DNA of 32,500 bases, taken from the NCBI GenBank assembly GCA_015478945.1, contig JABUQX010099257.1, positions 27,501 to 60,000 on the forward strand. The letters run 5' to 3'. Position 1 is the first letter of the stretch, and every line of letters starts with the position of its first letter. The stretch comes from Trachelipus rathkii (lineage: Eukaryota > Arthropoda > Malacostraca > Isopoda > Trachelipodidae). The notes below the pieces were generated by a model, which was given only the letters and a program-made list of their open reading frames with translations, had not been told where the DNA came from and did not search any database. Positions 11,791-25,010 of this stretch are shown here, piece after piece. Made by a program: the position numbers and the translations under genes.

Positions 11791-12051
11791 TCTTAAAAAG
11801 TACTAAAGCTGCAATAAAAAGAAAGATGTTGTTGGAATCAGCATCCAATTTTAGTTATTAAATTACCAAAATAAATTAAAATAAACATAAGAAAAAACAT
11901 TTGTTAACAAATTTTGTTTTTTATGTACGATAACTGTTAAAGCGGTCAGGAAGTATGACGTAGTGAGTAAGCCAAGGGAGATTTTGGAGGGATTGGGAGG
12001 GAGGGGTTGATTTTATACCGTTGGAGCGGATTTTTGTATTAAGTTTATATT

Positions 12052-12116
12052 ATTATATATATATATATATATATAGATATATATATATATAATACTATAT
12101 ATATATATATTATATC

Positions 12117-12167
<51 letters not shown>

Positions 12168-12178
12168 TATATATATGC
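12052..12178. repeat. (TA)n tract inside the TIR element
   Basis: (TA)n with phase breaks ('agata', 'aatacta', 'ctatta') lies between two unremarkable AT-rich interior segments (11544-12051 and 12179-12630). I see no gene in either segment; a 60-codon minus-strand frame at 12438-12256 has no motif. Confidence 0.9.
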
Positions 12179-12814
12179 CCTGTTGACCTAATATTTAGAA
12201 AATAGTGCAATTATTATTAATCTAAGTAGGCTTAACTAGTCAACAAATTTCACTTTCATATAGGGAGGTTACATTTAGCTACCTTCGAAACAGAAACTAT
12301 AATAAAATAAAATAAATATTTCCGTGAAGCACATAATAAGCAGAAACACATAATAAATTTACACAAAATAATTGAAAAAAACACTGGCAGAGTCACTCCA
12401 AACTCCCTTTCAATAGAGCATATCGTGACTGGAGACATAATTAATTATATTTATGAGTGTTCGCAAATGTACGACATTTGAAAAAAATAGTTAAATTACA
12501 TAATACAATTTCTGTAGAAAATCATGTATAAAATGACTTATAAACAACAAAACATAAAATGAAAAAGATTATTAAAGAGTATAACAAAATTTGGAGAAAA
12601 AAGACAGGTGTTTGTTATTTTTGAAAAGATATCATACGCCTGGCAGCGTCGCGGAAACATCTAAAAGTTACATTGTTACGTCGCAAATACGTTGCATATG
12701 GAACGAAAAAGAGTACTTCACATAAGATGTAACAGCAATGTCACATATACGACGTATGTGTGATGTGACGAGTGCGACGAACATTAACGTCGCTGTGATG
12801 TATCTGCAACCATC

Positions 12815-12827
12815 TGTGCTATATGGG
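12815..12827 (-). repeat. Right terminal inverted repeat
   Basis: TGTGCTATATGGG, followed by AT. Outside this the two flanks (aataca / gtttga) no longer agree, which fixes the element boundary. Confidence 0.8.
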
Positions 12828-12829
12828 AT

Positions 12830-13079
12830 GTTTGATGATACACAATTACTGAAAGGGGGCTACAAACTGCAACACAATGTTGTGTCCTTTTAGTTTGAGC
12901 TCCAAAATAATATATGTATAGTTAAATTTAATTGGGTTTAAGGATTGATCTTAATGTAATTTCACAGCCAATTTTCATATAATTATAAAATATAGTATTA
13001 GCAAAATAATAACAATAATATAATAAATATATTAATAATAATATTTATAAATATAATAGGAAGAAGTGGTAAAAATAAT
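12830..13079. other. Unassigned AT-rich segment
   Basis: Unique-looking sequence just outside the TIR element, grading into irregular (AAT)n. There is no gene. Confidence 0.5.
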
Positions 13080-13696
<617 letters not shown>

Positions 13697-13754
<58 letters not shown>

Positions 13755-13761
13755 ATATATT

Positions 13762-13837
<76 letters not shown>

Positions 13838-13885
13838 TATATATTATATATATATTATATAATATATATATATAATTATATATAT

Positions 13886-13922
<37 letters not shown>

Positions 13923-14000
13923 TATATTATAATATATTATATATATATTATATAATATATATTATATATATATATATAATATATATATATTATATATATA
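13697..14000. repeat. (TA)n tract, left border of the tRNA-headed repeat array
   Basis: (TA)n becomes irregular ('taatata', 'tatatta') toward its right end, and stops where the first reversed ~281-bp unit begins. Confidence 0.95.
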
Positions 14001-14466
14001 ATGAAATGCAATAATTTTAACCTTGCAATCAAATTTGTAATTGTAAATACCCCCAATGTTATTTTCACCATGCTATGGATACGATCCTGGACCTTAGCAG
14101 ATGGAGCGTGCATGTGTTTGACCATACGCTTAGCGACGAGGACAAAAGAGAAATCGAGAAATATCTTCTCACTTCCCAAAGAAGAGCAATTACTTACGGT
14201 TCACCGCTGCGCACTGAAACGTAGCGGCCAAACTCTCAGCAGGTACCCGCGCATTGGTGAATAATAAATACCATAAACCGGGGTTTATTATGTATAATGA
14301 ATGCAATAATTTTAACCTTGCAATCAAATTTGTTATTGTAAATAAATACCCCCTAATTTATTTTCACCATGCTAGGATACCGATCCTGCGACCGTTAGCA
14401 GATGAGCGTGCATGTGTTTTACCACTACGCTACGACGAGACAAAGAGAAACCGAGAATACTTCTAT
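14001..14466 (-). repeat. Reversed copies R1 and R2 of the ~281-bp tRNA-headed unit
   Basis: R1 (about 14001-14290) is a full unit read on the minus strand. It shows 'gcaataattttaaccttgca' near 14008, 'tattttcaccatgct' near 14060, the tRNA-like head near 14076-14140, and 'gcgcattggtgaat' near 14250. R2 (about 14291-14466) repeats the same start ('atgtataatgaatgcaataa') but stops after the 'gaaaccgagaatacttct' block. R1 is more divergent than the forward copies in its second half (about 14170-14240). Confidence 0.85.
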
Positions 14467-15879
14467 TTACAATTACTAATTTGATTGCAAGGTTAAAATA
14501 TTGCATTTCATTATACATAATAACCCCCGGTTTATGGTATTATTATTCACCATGCGCGGTACCTTGTTTGGCCCTACGTTCGGGTGCGAGCGGGAGGAAC
14601 CGTTATGTAATGCTCTTCTTGGACAGTAGAGTATTCTTCGATTTCTCTTTTTGTCTCGTCGTAGCGTACTGTGTGTCAAACACATGCACGCTCATCTGCT
14701 AAGGTGCCAGGATCGTATCCTAGCATGGTGAAAATACATTTAGGGGGTATTTACCATTACAAATTTGATTGCAAGTTTAAAATTATTGCATTTCATTATA
14801 CATAAAACCCCCGGTTTATGGGTATTTATTTTCACCATGCGCGGGTACCTTGTTTGGCCCCTACGTTCGGTGCGAGCGGGAGCGAACCGTAGTAATGCTC
14901 TTCTGGGACATAGAAGTATTCTCGATTTCTCTTTTGTCTCGTCGTAGCGTAGTGTTCAAACACATGCACGCTCATTTGCTAGGGTCCAGGATCGAATCCC
15001 ACCATGGTGAAAATACATTAGGGGGTATTTACAATTACAAATTTTATTGCAAGTTTAAAATTATTGCATTTCATTATACATAATAACCCCCGGTTTATGG
15101 TATTATTATTCACCATGTGCGGTACCTTGTTTGGCCCTACGTTCGAGTGCGAGCGGGAGAACCTTAGTAATGCTCTTCTTTTGCGACAGGTAGAAGTATT
15201 CTCGATTCTCTTTTGTCTCGGTCGTAGCTTTAGTGGTCAAACACATGCACGCTCATTCTGCTAAGGTCCAGGATCGTATCTCAGCATGGTGGAAAATACA
15301 TTAGGGGTATTTACAATTATACAATTTGATTGGCAAGGTTAAAAATTATTGCATTTCATTATAACATAATAACCCCCGGTTATGGTATTATTATTCACCA
15401 TGTGCGGTACCTTGTTTGGCCCTACGTTCGAGTGCGAGCGGGAGGAACCGTAGTAATGCTCTTCTTGGACAGTAGAAGTATTCTCGGTTTCTCTTTGTCT
15501 CGTCGTAGCGTAGTGGTCAAACACATGCACGCTCATCTGCTAAGGTCCAGGATCGTATCCTAGCATGGTGAAAATACATTAGGGGGTATTTACAAATACA
15601 AATTTGATTGCAAGGTTAAAAATTATTGCATTTCATTATACATAATAACCCCCGGTTATGTATTATTATTCACCATGCGCGTTAACCTTGTTTGGCCCTA
15701 CGTTCGAGTGCGAAGCGGGAAGAACCGTAGTATGCTTCTTCTTGGGAAGTAGATGTATTCTCGATCTTCTTTGTCTCGTCGTAGCGCCCATAGTGGTCAA
15801 ACACATGCACCGCTCATCTGCTAAGGGTCCAGGATCGTACCCTAGCATGGTGAAAATACACCATTAGGGTATTTACCCC

Positions 15880-15880
<1 letters not shown>
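14467..15880 (+). repeat. Forward tandem copies F0-F5 of the ~281-bp unit
   Basis: After a tail-only fragment (F0, about 14467-14523), five units follow in the forward direction. Measured at the CCCCCGG landmark they start at 14524, 14808, 15087, 15373 and 15649, giving spacings of 284, 279, 286 and 276. The last ends at about 15880 in (TA)n. Each unit reads: CCCCCGGTTTATGG; TTCACCATG; a GC-richer block ('ggtaccttgtttggccctac', 'gttcgagtgcgagcgggagg', 'aaccgtagtaatgctcttct'); 'attctcgatttctctttgtc'; the tRNA-like head; GCATGGTGAAAATACATTAG; and a tail with 'aaatttgattgcaaggttaa' and 'ttgcatttcattatacataa'. Differences are mostly 1-2 base indels. Short open frames crossing it are chance. Confidence 0.93.
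15505..15567 (+). promoter_or_regulatory. tRNA-like pol III internal promoter (A and B boxes) in unit F4
   Basis: TAGCGTAGTGG at 15505-15515 is a perfect fit to the A-box pattern TRGYNNARNNG. GATCGTATC about 46 bases further on is a one-mismatch B box (GWTCRANNC). In unit F2 the same place reads GATCGAATC (near 14990), a perfect B box, with A box TAGCGTAGTGT. The spacing equals that of a tRNA gene, and the T-stem partly pairs (CCAGG with CCTAG), but the acceptor stem does not close, so this is a tRNA-derived SINE-type head and not a tRNA gene. Equivalent heads lie near 14662-14724 (F1), 14945-15008 (F2), 15225-15290 (F3) and 15781-15847 (F5), and reversed in R1 and R2. Confidence 0.6.
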
Positions 15881-15883
<3 letters not shown>

Positions 15884-15942
<59 letters not shown>

Positions 15943-16152
15943 ATATTATATATATATATATATATAAATATATATAATATATTATATTATATATATATAT
16001 TATATAATATATATAATATATATATTATATATATTATATATATATATATGTATATATATAATATATATAATAATATTATATATATATATATATTATTATA
16101 TTATAATATATGTTATATATATAATTATTATATATATATTATGTATATAAAT

Positions 16153-16211
<59 letters not shown>

Positions 16212-16248
16212 ATATATATATATATTATGTATATATATAATTATATTC

Positions 16249-16297
<49 letters not shown>

Positions 16298-16314
16298 ATA
16301 TAATATATATATAT
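15884..16314. repeat. (TA)n tract between the tRNA-headed array and the satellite
   Basis: The tract starts as pure (TA)n and becomes irregular. It separates two unrelated tandem families. Confidence 0.95.
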
Positions 16315-16319
16315 AACTA

Positions 16320-18300
16320 CCTTATTTATTTAAACATCTTGCTATTTATAATTTGTCCTAGGAGCCAAATTTTTTTTATCTTGAATCTGGTTTCCAGAGA
16401 TAATTTAATATTTCTTACATTCATTAGTAAATAATATATATTATATTACAATAAAAGTAGCTGGTACTACGTATATTTAATATTCTACACTACATTCTCA
16501 AAAACTCATGTAAATTTTTTTAACGGCTTGAGGCATAAAATGACTAGATATTCTTTTACAATAATATACATACTGCTTAAATAATATTTTTATTATCTTA
16601 GAATACTGATATCTACTCAATTGTATAAATACAATATATTTAAAAAAAATTAAGATTTCTTTGCTATTTACAAATATTAAACATTATAATAATTAAGTGC
16701 TTGACTATGTTTATATCTATACTAAATCAATATTTAAATAATATATTTACTCGTGTTGTTATAAAGGTATATGATAACCATCATAACACCTGCCTTAAAT
16801 AATTACTTTAGAGCCTAAAATTAATTATCTTAGAACCAGATTCTACTCATATGTGTGAATAACATTATAATTATTATAACAAATATTTATAGATAATTAC
16901 TTTGCTTATATACACATATAATCATAAATATTAAAAATAGTGACTTTGACTACACGCTCTAATAGTTCAACTATTATTCAAAATTTTAGTAAATTTTATT
17001 TGATACTTTAGGTTAGTATTAGCAAAATAGTGAAGTTTAACCTCAATTACACGTATGCCATATAAGTATATATTATATATATATACCTAGCCAGCCCAAT
17101 AATATTATATTGAAACTCCGATACTATAACATATAATTATAATAATATTAAAAACAATTTTATAATTAGTGTTTATGACTTATTTACACATATATATAAC
17201 TAATATATAAATATAAGCTGTGACAAGGCTTAATTATCTCTACATCATGAATTATATAAAATTTTCTTAGACGTGAATGTTGCTTATAAGAAGATTGCAC
17301 TCCAAACGCTCATGCTCACTATAATTACCTATGAGCTAAATTATTATATACTTGAAACGATTCTAACGATAGATATATAATATATATATTTAATATAACA
17401 TAAATTTAGAATTTCTTTGATCATTGATTACACATATAAACTAAATATAAATAAGGTGTAGTTGAGAAGGCTTTATATCTACTTACATCAGTAATATTCA
17501 ATAATAAATTTTACTATTACGAATGTGCTAATAGAAAAAATACTATCAAACACCTTCCCTAATATTATTACCTATAGTGAAGCTCCTAAAATTTATTTCG
17601 GAATATACCAGCATAATATTAATACATGAATACATATTATAACAAATTTAGATATTTCTTTTCTATTATATATATATATTTAAAACAATATATAAAATTA
17701 TAAGCTTGGAGCTACGCTTATTATGACACTACGTCAAATTATATATTAATAATATATTTTATTATCTACGGTTTAGTCCAAGGTGAGAACCTCAATATCA
17801 CTTGGACTAAAATTATTAAACCTTAGGAGCCAAAAAATATATATTGAAACCGATATCTATACATGAATATCATAATATATATATAACTCAAATTTATATA
17901 CATAATTTCTTATGCTATCCCTAATAATATTAATATACTACATATATAATATACCGATATAATGAACACTTATAAACTACACCTTTATTCCACTATAAAT
18001 CATATTATAGTATATTTAGTAAATATTTTTTATGGTTTTGAATATAAGTAAAGATACCTCATATAATAACATATGCCTAATTACCAAGGAGCTACCAAAT
18101 TATATATTTGAATCCTCGATCTATAACATGTAAATACATTATGTTAAAAATTTAATTATACCTTCTACATTACTATACTAAAATTTTACTCGAGTTGTGA
18201 CAATAAGGTATAAAAATAACCTTCAAACTAACAGGCCTAATAATTAATCTTAGTAGTAGTCAATCATATATTATATTTAATTATATGATAATACGATCTG
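16320..18300 (+). repeat. Degenerate satellite, long-spacing part
   Basis: Landmarks of the satellite monomer recur in order. 'gaaaccgat'-like sites lie at about 16832, 17112, 17353, 17600, 17845 and 18110 (spacing about 240-280). They are preceded by 'cctaggagcccaaat' variants and followed by 'atgaatacatattataac' and 'tttctttgctatt' variants. Copies are riddled with small A/T insertions. There are no genes. Confidence 0.75.
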
Positions 18301-18751
18301 AACATATATATAAATACTAATATTTAAAAGGAATATTTACTAGATGTATTAACTTTGCTATTACATAAATTATTTTATATAAATAATATATTGAAATTAA
18401 TGCTTGATTCAATACTATATATATATAACATAATATTACTATAATAAAAATAATAATATATTTATATAATATATTCGAGTATAGTAGTATATATATACTA
18501 TATTATAGTAACAAATATATATATAGTATATAGAGACTATATATATATTAATTTATTAATAATTATTTACACATATTTATAACACTATATATAAATATTA
18601 TAATATCTATTCATATTAAGTATATAGAGGTAGCTCACTCGAAATATATATTTATAATATATATATATAATATATATACTTATATGATATATATAAATAT
18701 ATATATCCCAATATATATATATATATTATATATTATATAATATATTAATAA

Positions 18752-18794
<43 letters not shown>

Positions 18795-19130
18795 TAGGCC
18801 ATAAGACTATAATGTATATATAGGTTGAATACAATAAATCATATATATATAATATTTATAAAAAATATATATATATATATATATATATAGTATTATATAT
18901 AAATATATAATATAAATATATACTTATATAATTAAAACTAAAGTATATATATATATCTAGTATATATATATTATGATTTATAACACTAATATAATATATA
19001 TATATTGTAATATATATATATTTATATATAATATTAATATATAATATATATATATATTATAAGCATAAAAGCAATAAATCATATTAATCTTATAATAGTT
19101 TATAGGTAATATATTCTTTAGTTATATCAA
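18300..19130. repeat. (TA)n-dominated block within the satellite
   Basis: Short TA and ATATAT runs dominate from about 18410 to 19060 with few satellite landmarks. This may be satellite decayed into TA or inserted microsatellite. There is no gene. Confidence 0.6.
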
Positions 19131-21300
19131 ATGAATAAAATAATAATATAATAATAATAATAATAAGTGAATATCATATAATAATAATATATAGTAAATA
19201 ATAATTGTAATAAATATAATTTACCAATATCAAAAAGAGAAATAAAGTATTAAATTATATAATTAATATAATCACATAAGCGATAATAATAATATTTAAC
19301 AAATTTAATAAATAATATAAGATATAATAATAATTATAAATAATAATTAATAATAATGATATTTATAATAAATATATTAATATTTATTACATGTATGAAT
19401 AACAAAAAAGGTGAGATATAATCAATTTAAACTACATAATATAGATCCATAATATAATTAATCCATTAATGAGAAGTCCTCCAATAAATAAATATATTAT
19501 AATTAATGTACAAAACTTCGAGAATTTCTCATATTCATGCTATTAGAAATACTTATTTTCATGAGAAAAAAAATTAAATACCTCAAGATTAACCTTTTAA
19601 AGTTACAAAAATCCTCAACTAAGTTCTCCTTCAATATATACATAACTATAATTATTTAAATGAATATAATAAATGATAGTAAGCTTGAATAATGAATCAA
19701 TTATCTAACTCAACTATTCAAATTATAAGCTTTTTACTAAAGTTACTAGCTACAACAATTGGATGGTGCGTCATTCCAATACACACGCTTCTGTAGATGA
19801 CTCTTACCTTCTTTCTCTTGGTGGATGATACCTAAATTGTATTATATATATTTTCTTGAAATCCGTCAAATAAAATTTCTGTAAATTAACATGGAATACA
19901 TATAAAAAATAACACAGTGAAAATTATAGAATACTTCTTCTTATGCTCATTATATCCACAACACAATTGAAAATACCCCCATTAATGTTTATAATCCAGT
20001 GCACTCTGACCACAATCGAACTATGTTTTATATCACTTATATTCAAAAATTTAGTCATAAATTATTTTAAAACTGTAGATAAGCACAAGGTAATAATAAT
20101 TATAATACTAATAATACGCTATAAACTCTCATAAAACACTAATGCACTAAAATTTAACTAAGTAATAATAATGAAGCTCACACAAATAAATTAAATATTA
20201 ATCTGATAATACATAGATATCTATAAAAATTGAAATAATCAAATTTATAAATAACATAAATGTTAGATTATCAATAATTGCTAATTACAAATATTATAAA
20301 AAAATATAATAAATAATGACCTCGATCTATACAGTCTTAAACCTCTCCTTCACTATAAATCAAATAGTAAATTGGTATAATAAATTAATATTATATATAA
20401 TTAATTGTAATAAATAAATGAATAGATAAATAACTTCAAAATACAAACTAATAATAAGAATATCGGTGACTCTTAATATATATACCTAGTAGATAGATCT
20501 CCAAGTAAATATATCTGAAAATCATAAAATATAAATATTTTATCTAAACCTGACATATATACATATTATAACAAATATAGCCAAATTATTTCTTATTCAA
20601 TATACAAATATAACATCCTCCATAACAATTATCTAAGAGATAAAGAGCTGTGGGACAAGGCACTTAACTACTTTGCAACACCCTCCCATCAGTTCAAAAT
20701 TTCTCTTCCCTCGTGATGAAGTGATGCGCCTCACAGAACATAAACCTTCTCTTAAAATCTAAATAACCCCAATTGCGTAACAAGATCGTAATAAATATAT
20801 AACCCTAGAGATAGACCATCAAATGGTATAATTAAAATTTTGAATAAACCGAAATAATAATAAATAATTCTACAATACTAGTAAAATAAAGCAAATTATT
20901 CATAATAATAATAATAATAATAATTATTAATACCATAATTATATTAAGTAATAATTGGTTTTAAATTTAATACAATTTCTTTATTTAACTCCTATTACAC
21001 ATATAATACAATCAAGTCTTAAATAAGCTTTGTAACTATAAAGTCTTATTAATTAATTCTAATACTCAAATTATAAATAATTTGTAATAAATAAAATTTA
21101 ATAATAATAAGATAATATGTACAAACTGGATATGTTGGCAAAGGAGATAAACCTACAAATCAATCAATACTGATCCTTTATAATAAAATTATTATTCTAA
21201 GTGGAAATGGTGACACAATAATTATAATTTGATCTGAAACCGATTCTAACATGAATACATATTATAACAAATTTATATTTTTTTGCTATCCCCCGAATAA
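19131..21300 (+). repeat. Highly degenerate satellite with unassigned islands
   Basis: A good monomer fragment occurs at about 21228-21290 ('gatctgaaaccgattctaac', then 'tacatattataacaaattta'). Weaker ones lie at about 20540-20620. An island of higher GC at 19755-19835 (with 'ggatggtgcgtcattccaat') and another at 20640-20770 do not resemble the monomer. A 63-codon frame at 19943-20134 has no motif. Confidence 0.5.
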
Positions 21301-23860
21301 TATTATATAATAACATAACTCACAAATAAAGATCTAAAATAACAAAGGCAAATAGATATTGTGCCTCATTTATAATAAGAGTTAATAATGATTAGTGAAT
21401 AATCCATATTAATGCTCAATCCCACCTAGTGAAATAAAATAATGTGGATAACTATACTAAATCCGTAGAAAATATATATCAGTCCTCTAATTTATGACAC
21501 CATTAATAAAATAAATCCACCAAATTGTAGTACTTTTTATATAGTGAATCTTCTAATAAAATAATCATTAATTTGCACGGAAATATTATATAGCGATCTG
21601 CCTGCCTAATAAGGAAACGCGGCGATACTTATATTCAGATAATTAATTAAAATATTATTTTTTTTATATCAAATATTATTTTATATAATTTTAATCAAGA
21701 AACCAGTCTTTAACTCAAACAATAAAGGAATCCTATGGTTATATTAACCTCCTAGTAGAATACAGTTTTACTGTATTATTACAACTATACACAAGTAAAT
21801 TTTAATTAGTCGTATTAACTCAGATACTCAAACACTTAAAGATACATATAATTCGCCCAGTAATATGAAATAGGTTAACCTAAATTAACCTACAAATAAT
21901 TGACTAATAATACTGAATATATTTTACGATTATTATAGTGTATTTTAGTGCCTAACAAGTAACCAGTTAGTAATCACATAAAATTTCAAAAACCACTCAC
22001 ATATATTATATATTTGGATTTTGAAATGAAAAATGCGATAATTTTTATCTCAATGTATTAATGAAGGATCGAAATATGGTGATATGAAAAATTTTACCTA
22101 AAATAGGACTAATAATGTAGTACTGAGTGAGAATGATAATAATGGCAAACAAATTTTTATACTTAGATTAATATTTTAACTTGTATTATGACAATATAAG
22201 TTTGAAATAATGATTTTTAACCATATCAAATTAGTGAATACTAAAATTACTTTTCATAAAAAAAAAACAAATCTCTCTCGAGTGTAGATTATATATTATT
22301 TAAAAAAATTATATTTTCTTTTTATAATCAACTCATAATAAATAAATAAAATAAAATAATTCTAAAATGATATTAATAAATAAATAAAGTAGTTCTAATC
22401 TCGATAATCCACAATACAATATGTAAAATATGTTTATGAAATAAATTTATATTGTTTATTTATGTATATGGTATGAAAAATTAAAATAAAAATATCTATT
22501 AAAATAATGACATAGTAACCAGAATCCCGAAGTTTTAAAAAATGTAATGAGGTTTAATAAAATATAATTTTTATATAATTATATCTTAATCACAATAACA
22601 CCCCTCACAATATCATAAATATATACATTCCCCATCCCACATCTCATTATTGAGGCGTGAAGTAATAGACCTTATATTATACATTATAGATAATATATAT
22701 ATATTGTAATAAATTACTCCTCAAAATATTAAAATATTATATTAAAATATTTATCATCAATAATAATAATAATTTATTTCTTTTTAAATTTGTTCCATGA
22801 AGAAATCCAAAACTAATGCATATACTCAAAGAAATTAATGCGTGAAACAAGTATTTGAAGTACAAAGAAAAAGTGCCGTGCCATCTCTACAATCTCTAGT
22901 TAACTTGAGCAAGTATCCTAGCCCTCGCAGAGAAATAATTATAATCAATATAACCACTTCGACACTCAAGAACAGAATAATCAATAAATTATTAATATCT
23001 CGACTCAAAAATTATTTTAACTAATCAATAACAATACCATATACAAAAAGGTAAGGATTAGAAAATTTGGACAACGGATTAATAATAGCATGAGACTAAC
23101 TAAACTTCAAATATTAGAAAAAAAATAATAATTAACTCAGTAGCAATAATTGTAATATAATGATAAAAACAGGTAATGCAATCCAATTCATTAATCAATT
23201 ATTTAATCAAAAGTTTTGAAAGTGTCATTTCGATAAAATAATAAAATTAAATTACTGGAAAGTATTTTATACAATGAAAATAATGTCAAAATGACTTAAG
23301 GATGATCAGAAAAGAATGTTAGTAATTGTTTTTTAATTTGTTTTTAGAATAAAAATTTTTGAATAATATAAATATCACATACTAGACACAGATAAAATAA
23401 AACACTCGTGAATACAGTGAAAACAACGTAATTTAGAGCACAAACAAACTAACCAAAAATTATTGGTGAATAATAATAATAATTTAATTATAAAATAATA
23501 ATAATTAATAATAATATAATAGGAGAATAACTCAAAATCATGAATAATACATAAATATAATTATCGATAAATTTGATGTCTCAATTTCATAATTAATAGA
23601 TGTGATGAATGGTTCAAAAAAAGGTAATAATATGAATAAAATCAAGTGAAAGAAACGAATGAAAATGTGTGGTAAAGATACAATGCACTCAACTTAACTA
23701 TGAAAACTTATATACTAACTCTATAAAATCAAATAATAGGATAATATATATTGAGGAAAAACCTGATATACATAAAATACGATTGAAATAATAATAATAA
23801 TAATAATAAAATATTTTGCCCAATCTATGCATCAGCCCTGAAAATTTCATATTGATATGC
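21301..23860. other. AT-rich stretch with few satellite landmarks, no gene seen
   Basis: Irregular AT-rich sequence contains short (AAT)n patches, for example near 22759 and 23470. I could not place monomer landmarks with confidence. A 60-codon plus-strand frame (22842-23024) shows no motif. Confidence 0.5.
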
Positions 23861-24150
23861 AAAGAAGAATACACTCAAACACTTGCCCTAGTTACCTAGG
23901 AGCCCAAATTATTTATCTGAAACCGATCGAAAATAATAATATTTAAACAATGAATAATAAATAATATATTATATATATTAAATTATTAGAAATATTCTTT
24001 ATTAAGCCTACATTGAAACAATAAAATAAAACTCAAATATAATATAATTATCTAAATAATATACCATTTAACTTAACGCATTTCCAAATCAATTTAATTA
24101 TCATAATTAATACATAATTTAGATGTTTAGTAGGTCTAACATCTCTAATA
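23861..24150 (+). repeat. Satellite monomer(s)
   Basis: 'cacttgccctagttacctag' directly followed by 'gagcccaaattatttatctg' and 'aaaccgatcg' (about 23880-23930) matches the clean monomer closely. The right part decays into AT-rich sequence. Confidence 0.7.
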
Positions 24151-25010
24151 TTAATTACTTTAGAGTGTAATATTATGAAGTAATACCTCATTTAACATAT
24201 GTTATGCGATAATGTCATTTTATGTACACATACTTGTAAATGCAATATGCTAATAGTATTAGTTTTAGATAGAAGCCACATGTCTTGATACATAATAACT
24301 GTTCTTAGCGACTACGAGTCATACTTGTATAACTAATGTATTATATACAGTTTTGCAAATGATAATAGTAATACCTGAGCAGACACATTTTCTCCATTGC
24401 TCTTAAATTTACACAATGTATGCCCGCAATTATATCTGTAACCTCGATATATAGACTTCTTTACTAGCAATGTTATACATTTATTATAGACTCAAAATTC
24501 TTTGCGTGCTTTGTTTCTATGCTTTTTCCCTAAACCTATTACGAATATTTAACAAAGGTTTACTAATTACACCGATGAGCACTATTTCCCCTTAGATTTA
24601 AATTAGTTAACCCCCAATTATTGAGAAAATGAGCTTTGGAGCTCTAGCTTTTATGAATATTAACGTTACATTGTATAATTGTTTAGAAATTGATACTAAG
24701 TGTGTGCTCGCCATATAGAGTTTTACTTTTAGAAACACTCATCATCTCGTCTGACATGTTTATCTACATCCTAAATTGACCACAGAATAAACTATCAATA
24801 ATTATAGGTCATAATCTGAAAATTGTTCTACCATGTATATTCAAAGGTTTATTGTCTAAAACAAGAAGTTCTGTATGATTTTCATTGTTATTACATACAT
24901 TAATGGAAACGTATTTATATATTAGGCGTGTGTGAGCTGAGCGCTTATTCTCTCTACATCCAGTTTGGTAATTTTTTTTACAAAGAGTTGTCGCAAAGTG
25001 TATGAATCTG
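24151..25010. other. Unassigned segment inside the satellite region
   Basis: Less A/T-repetitive than its neighbours, with patches of normal complexity (24240-24330, 24390-24560, 24700-24780, 24890-25010). A 71-codon minus-strand frame at 25024-24809 has no recognised motif. Only faint monomer hints ('ctttgcgtgctttgtttcta' near 24500) are seen. It could be an inserted unrelated sequence or a badly degraded monomer group. Confidence 0.5.

Larger units (their letters stand above)
11109..12827. mobile_element. Non-autonomous DNA transposon with 13-bp TIRs and AT flanks
   Basis: CCCATATAGCACA at 11109-11121 is exactly repeated in inverted orientation at 12815-12827 (TGTGCTATATGGG). An AT dinucleotide lies immediately outside each end (11107-11108 and 12828-12829), so a 2-bp AT target duplication is likely. 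Inside each TIR a ~200-base subterminal zone carries many ACGT-centred motifs: 'gcgacgt', 'gcaacgt', 'aacgttgca', 'gacgtaacattgcaacatca'. These zones are markedly richer in CG dinucleotides than the surroundings. The interior (11344-12630) is AT-rich with two (TA)n tracts and no transposase motif, so the copy cannot mobilise itself. A 2-bp AT duplication is described for ISL2EU-type transposons, which makes that group a candidate; I cannot confirm the family. Confidence 0.75.

Noticed and set aside
15500..15570. A functional tRNA gene
   Set aside because: The A and B boxes fit, but the acceptor stem does not pair and the anticodon stem is weak in every copy; it is a tRNA-derived head.
14001..15867. 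Many 60-96-codon frames on both strands in the ~281-bp repeat array
   Set aside because: The frames are not kept between copies because single-base indels shift them, so no protein is conserved. The unit is better explained as a non-coding repeat.
14001..15880. CRISPR-like array
   Set aside because: Units are ~281 bp and contiguous, without unique spacers; this is an animal-type tandem repeat.
22842..23024. 60-codon frame in AT-rich sequence (also 19943-20134 and 25024-24809)
   Set aside because: Chance length, no motif, no conservation between satellite copies.
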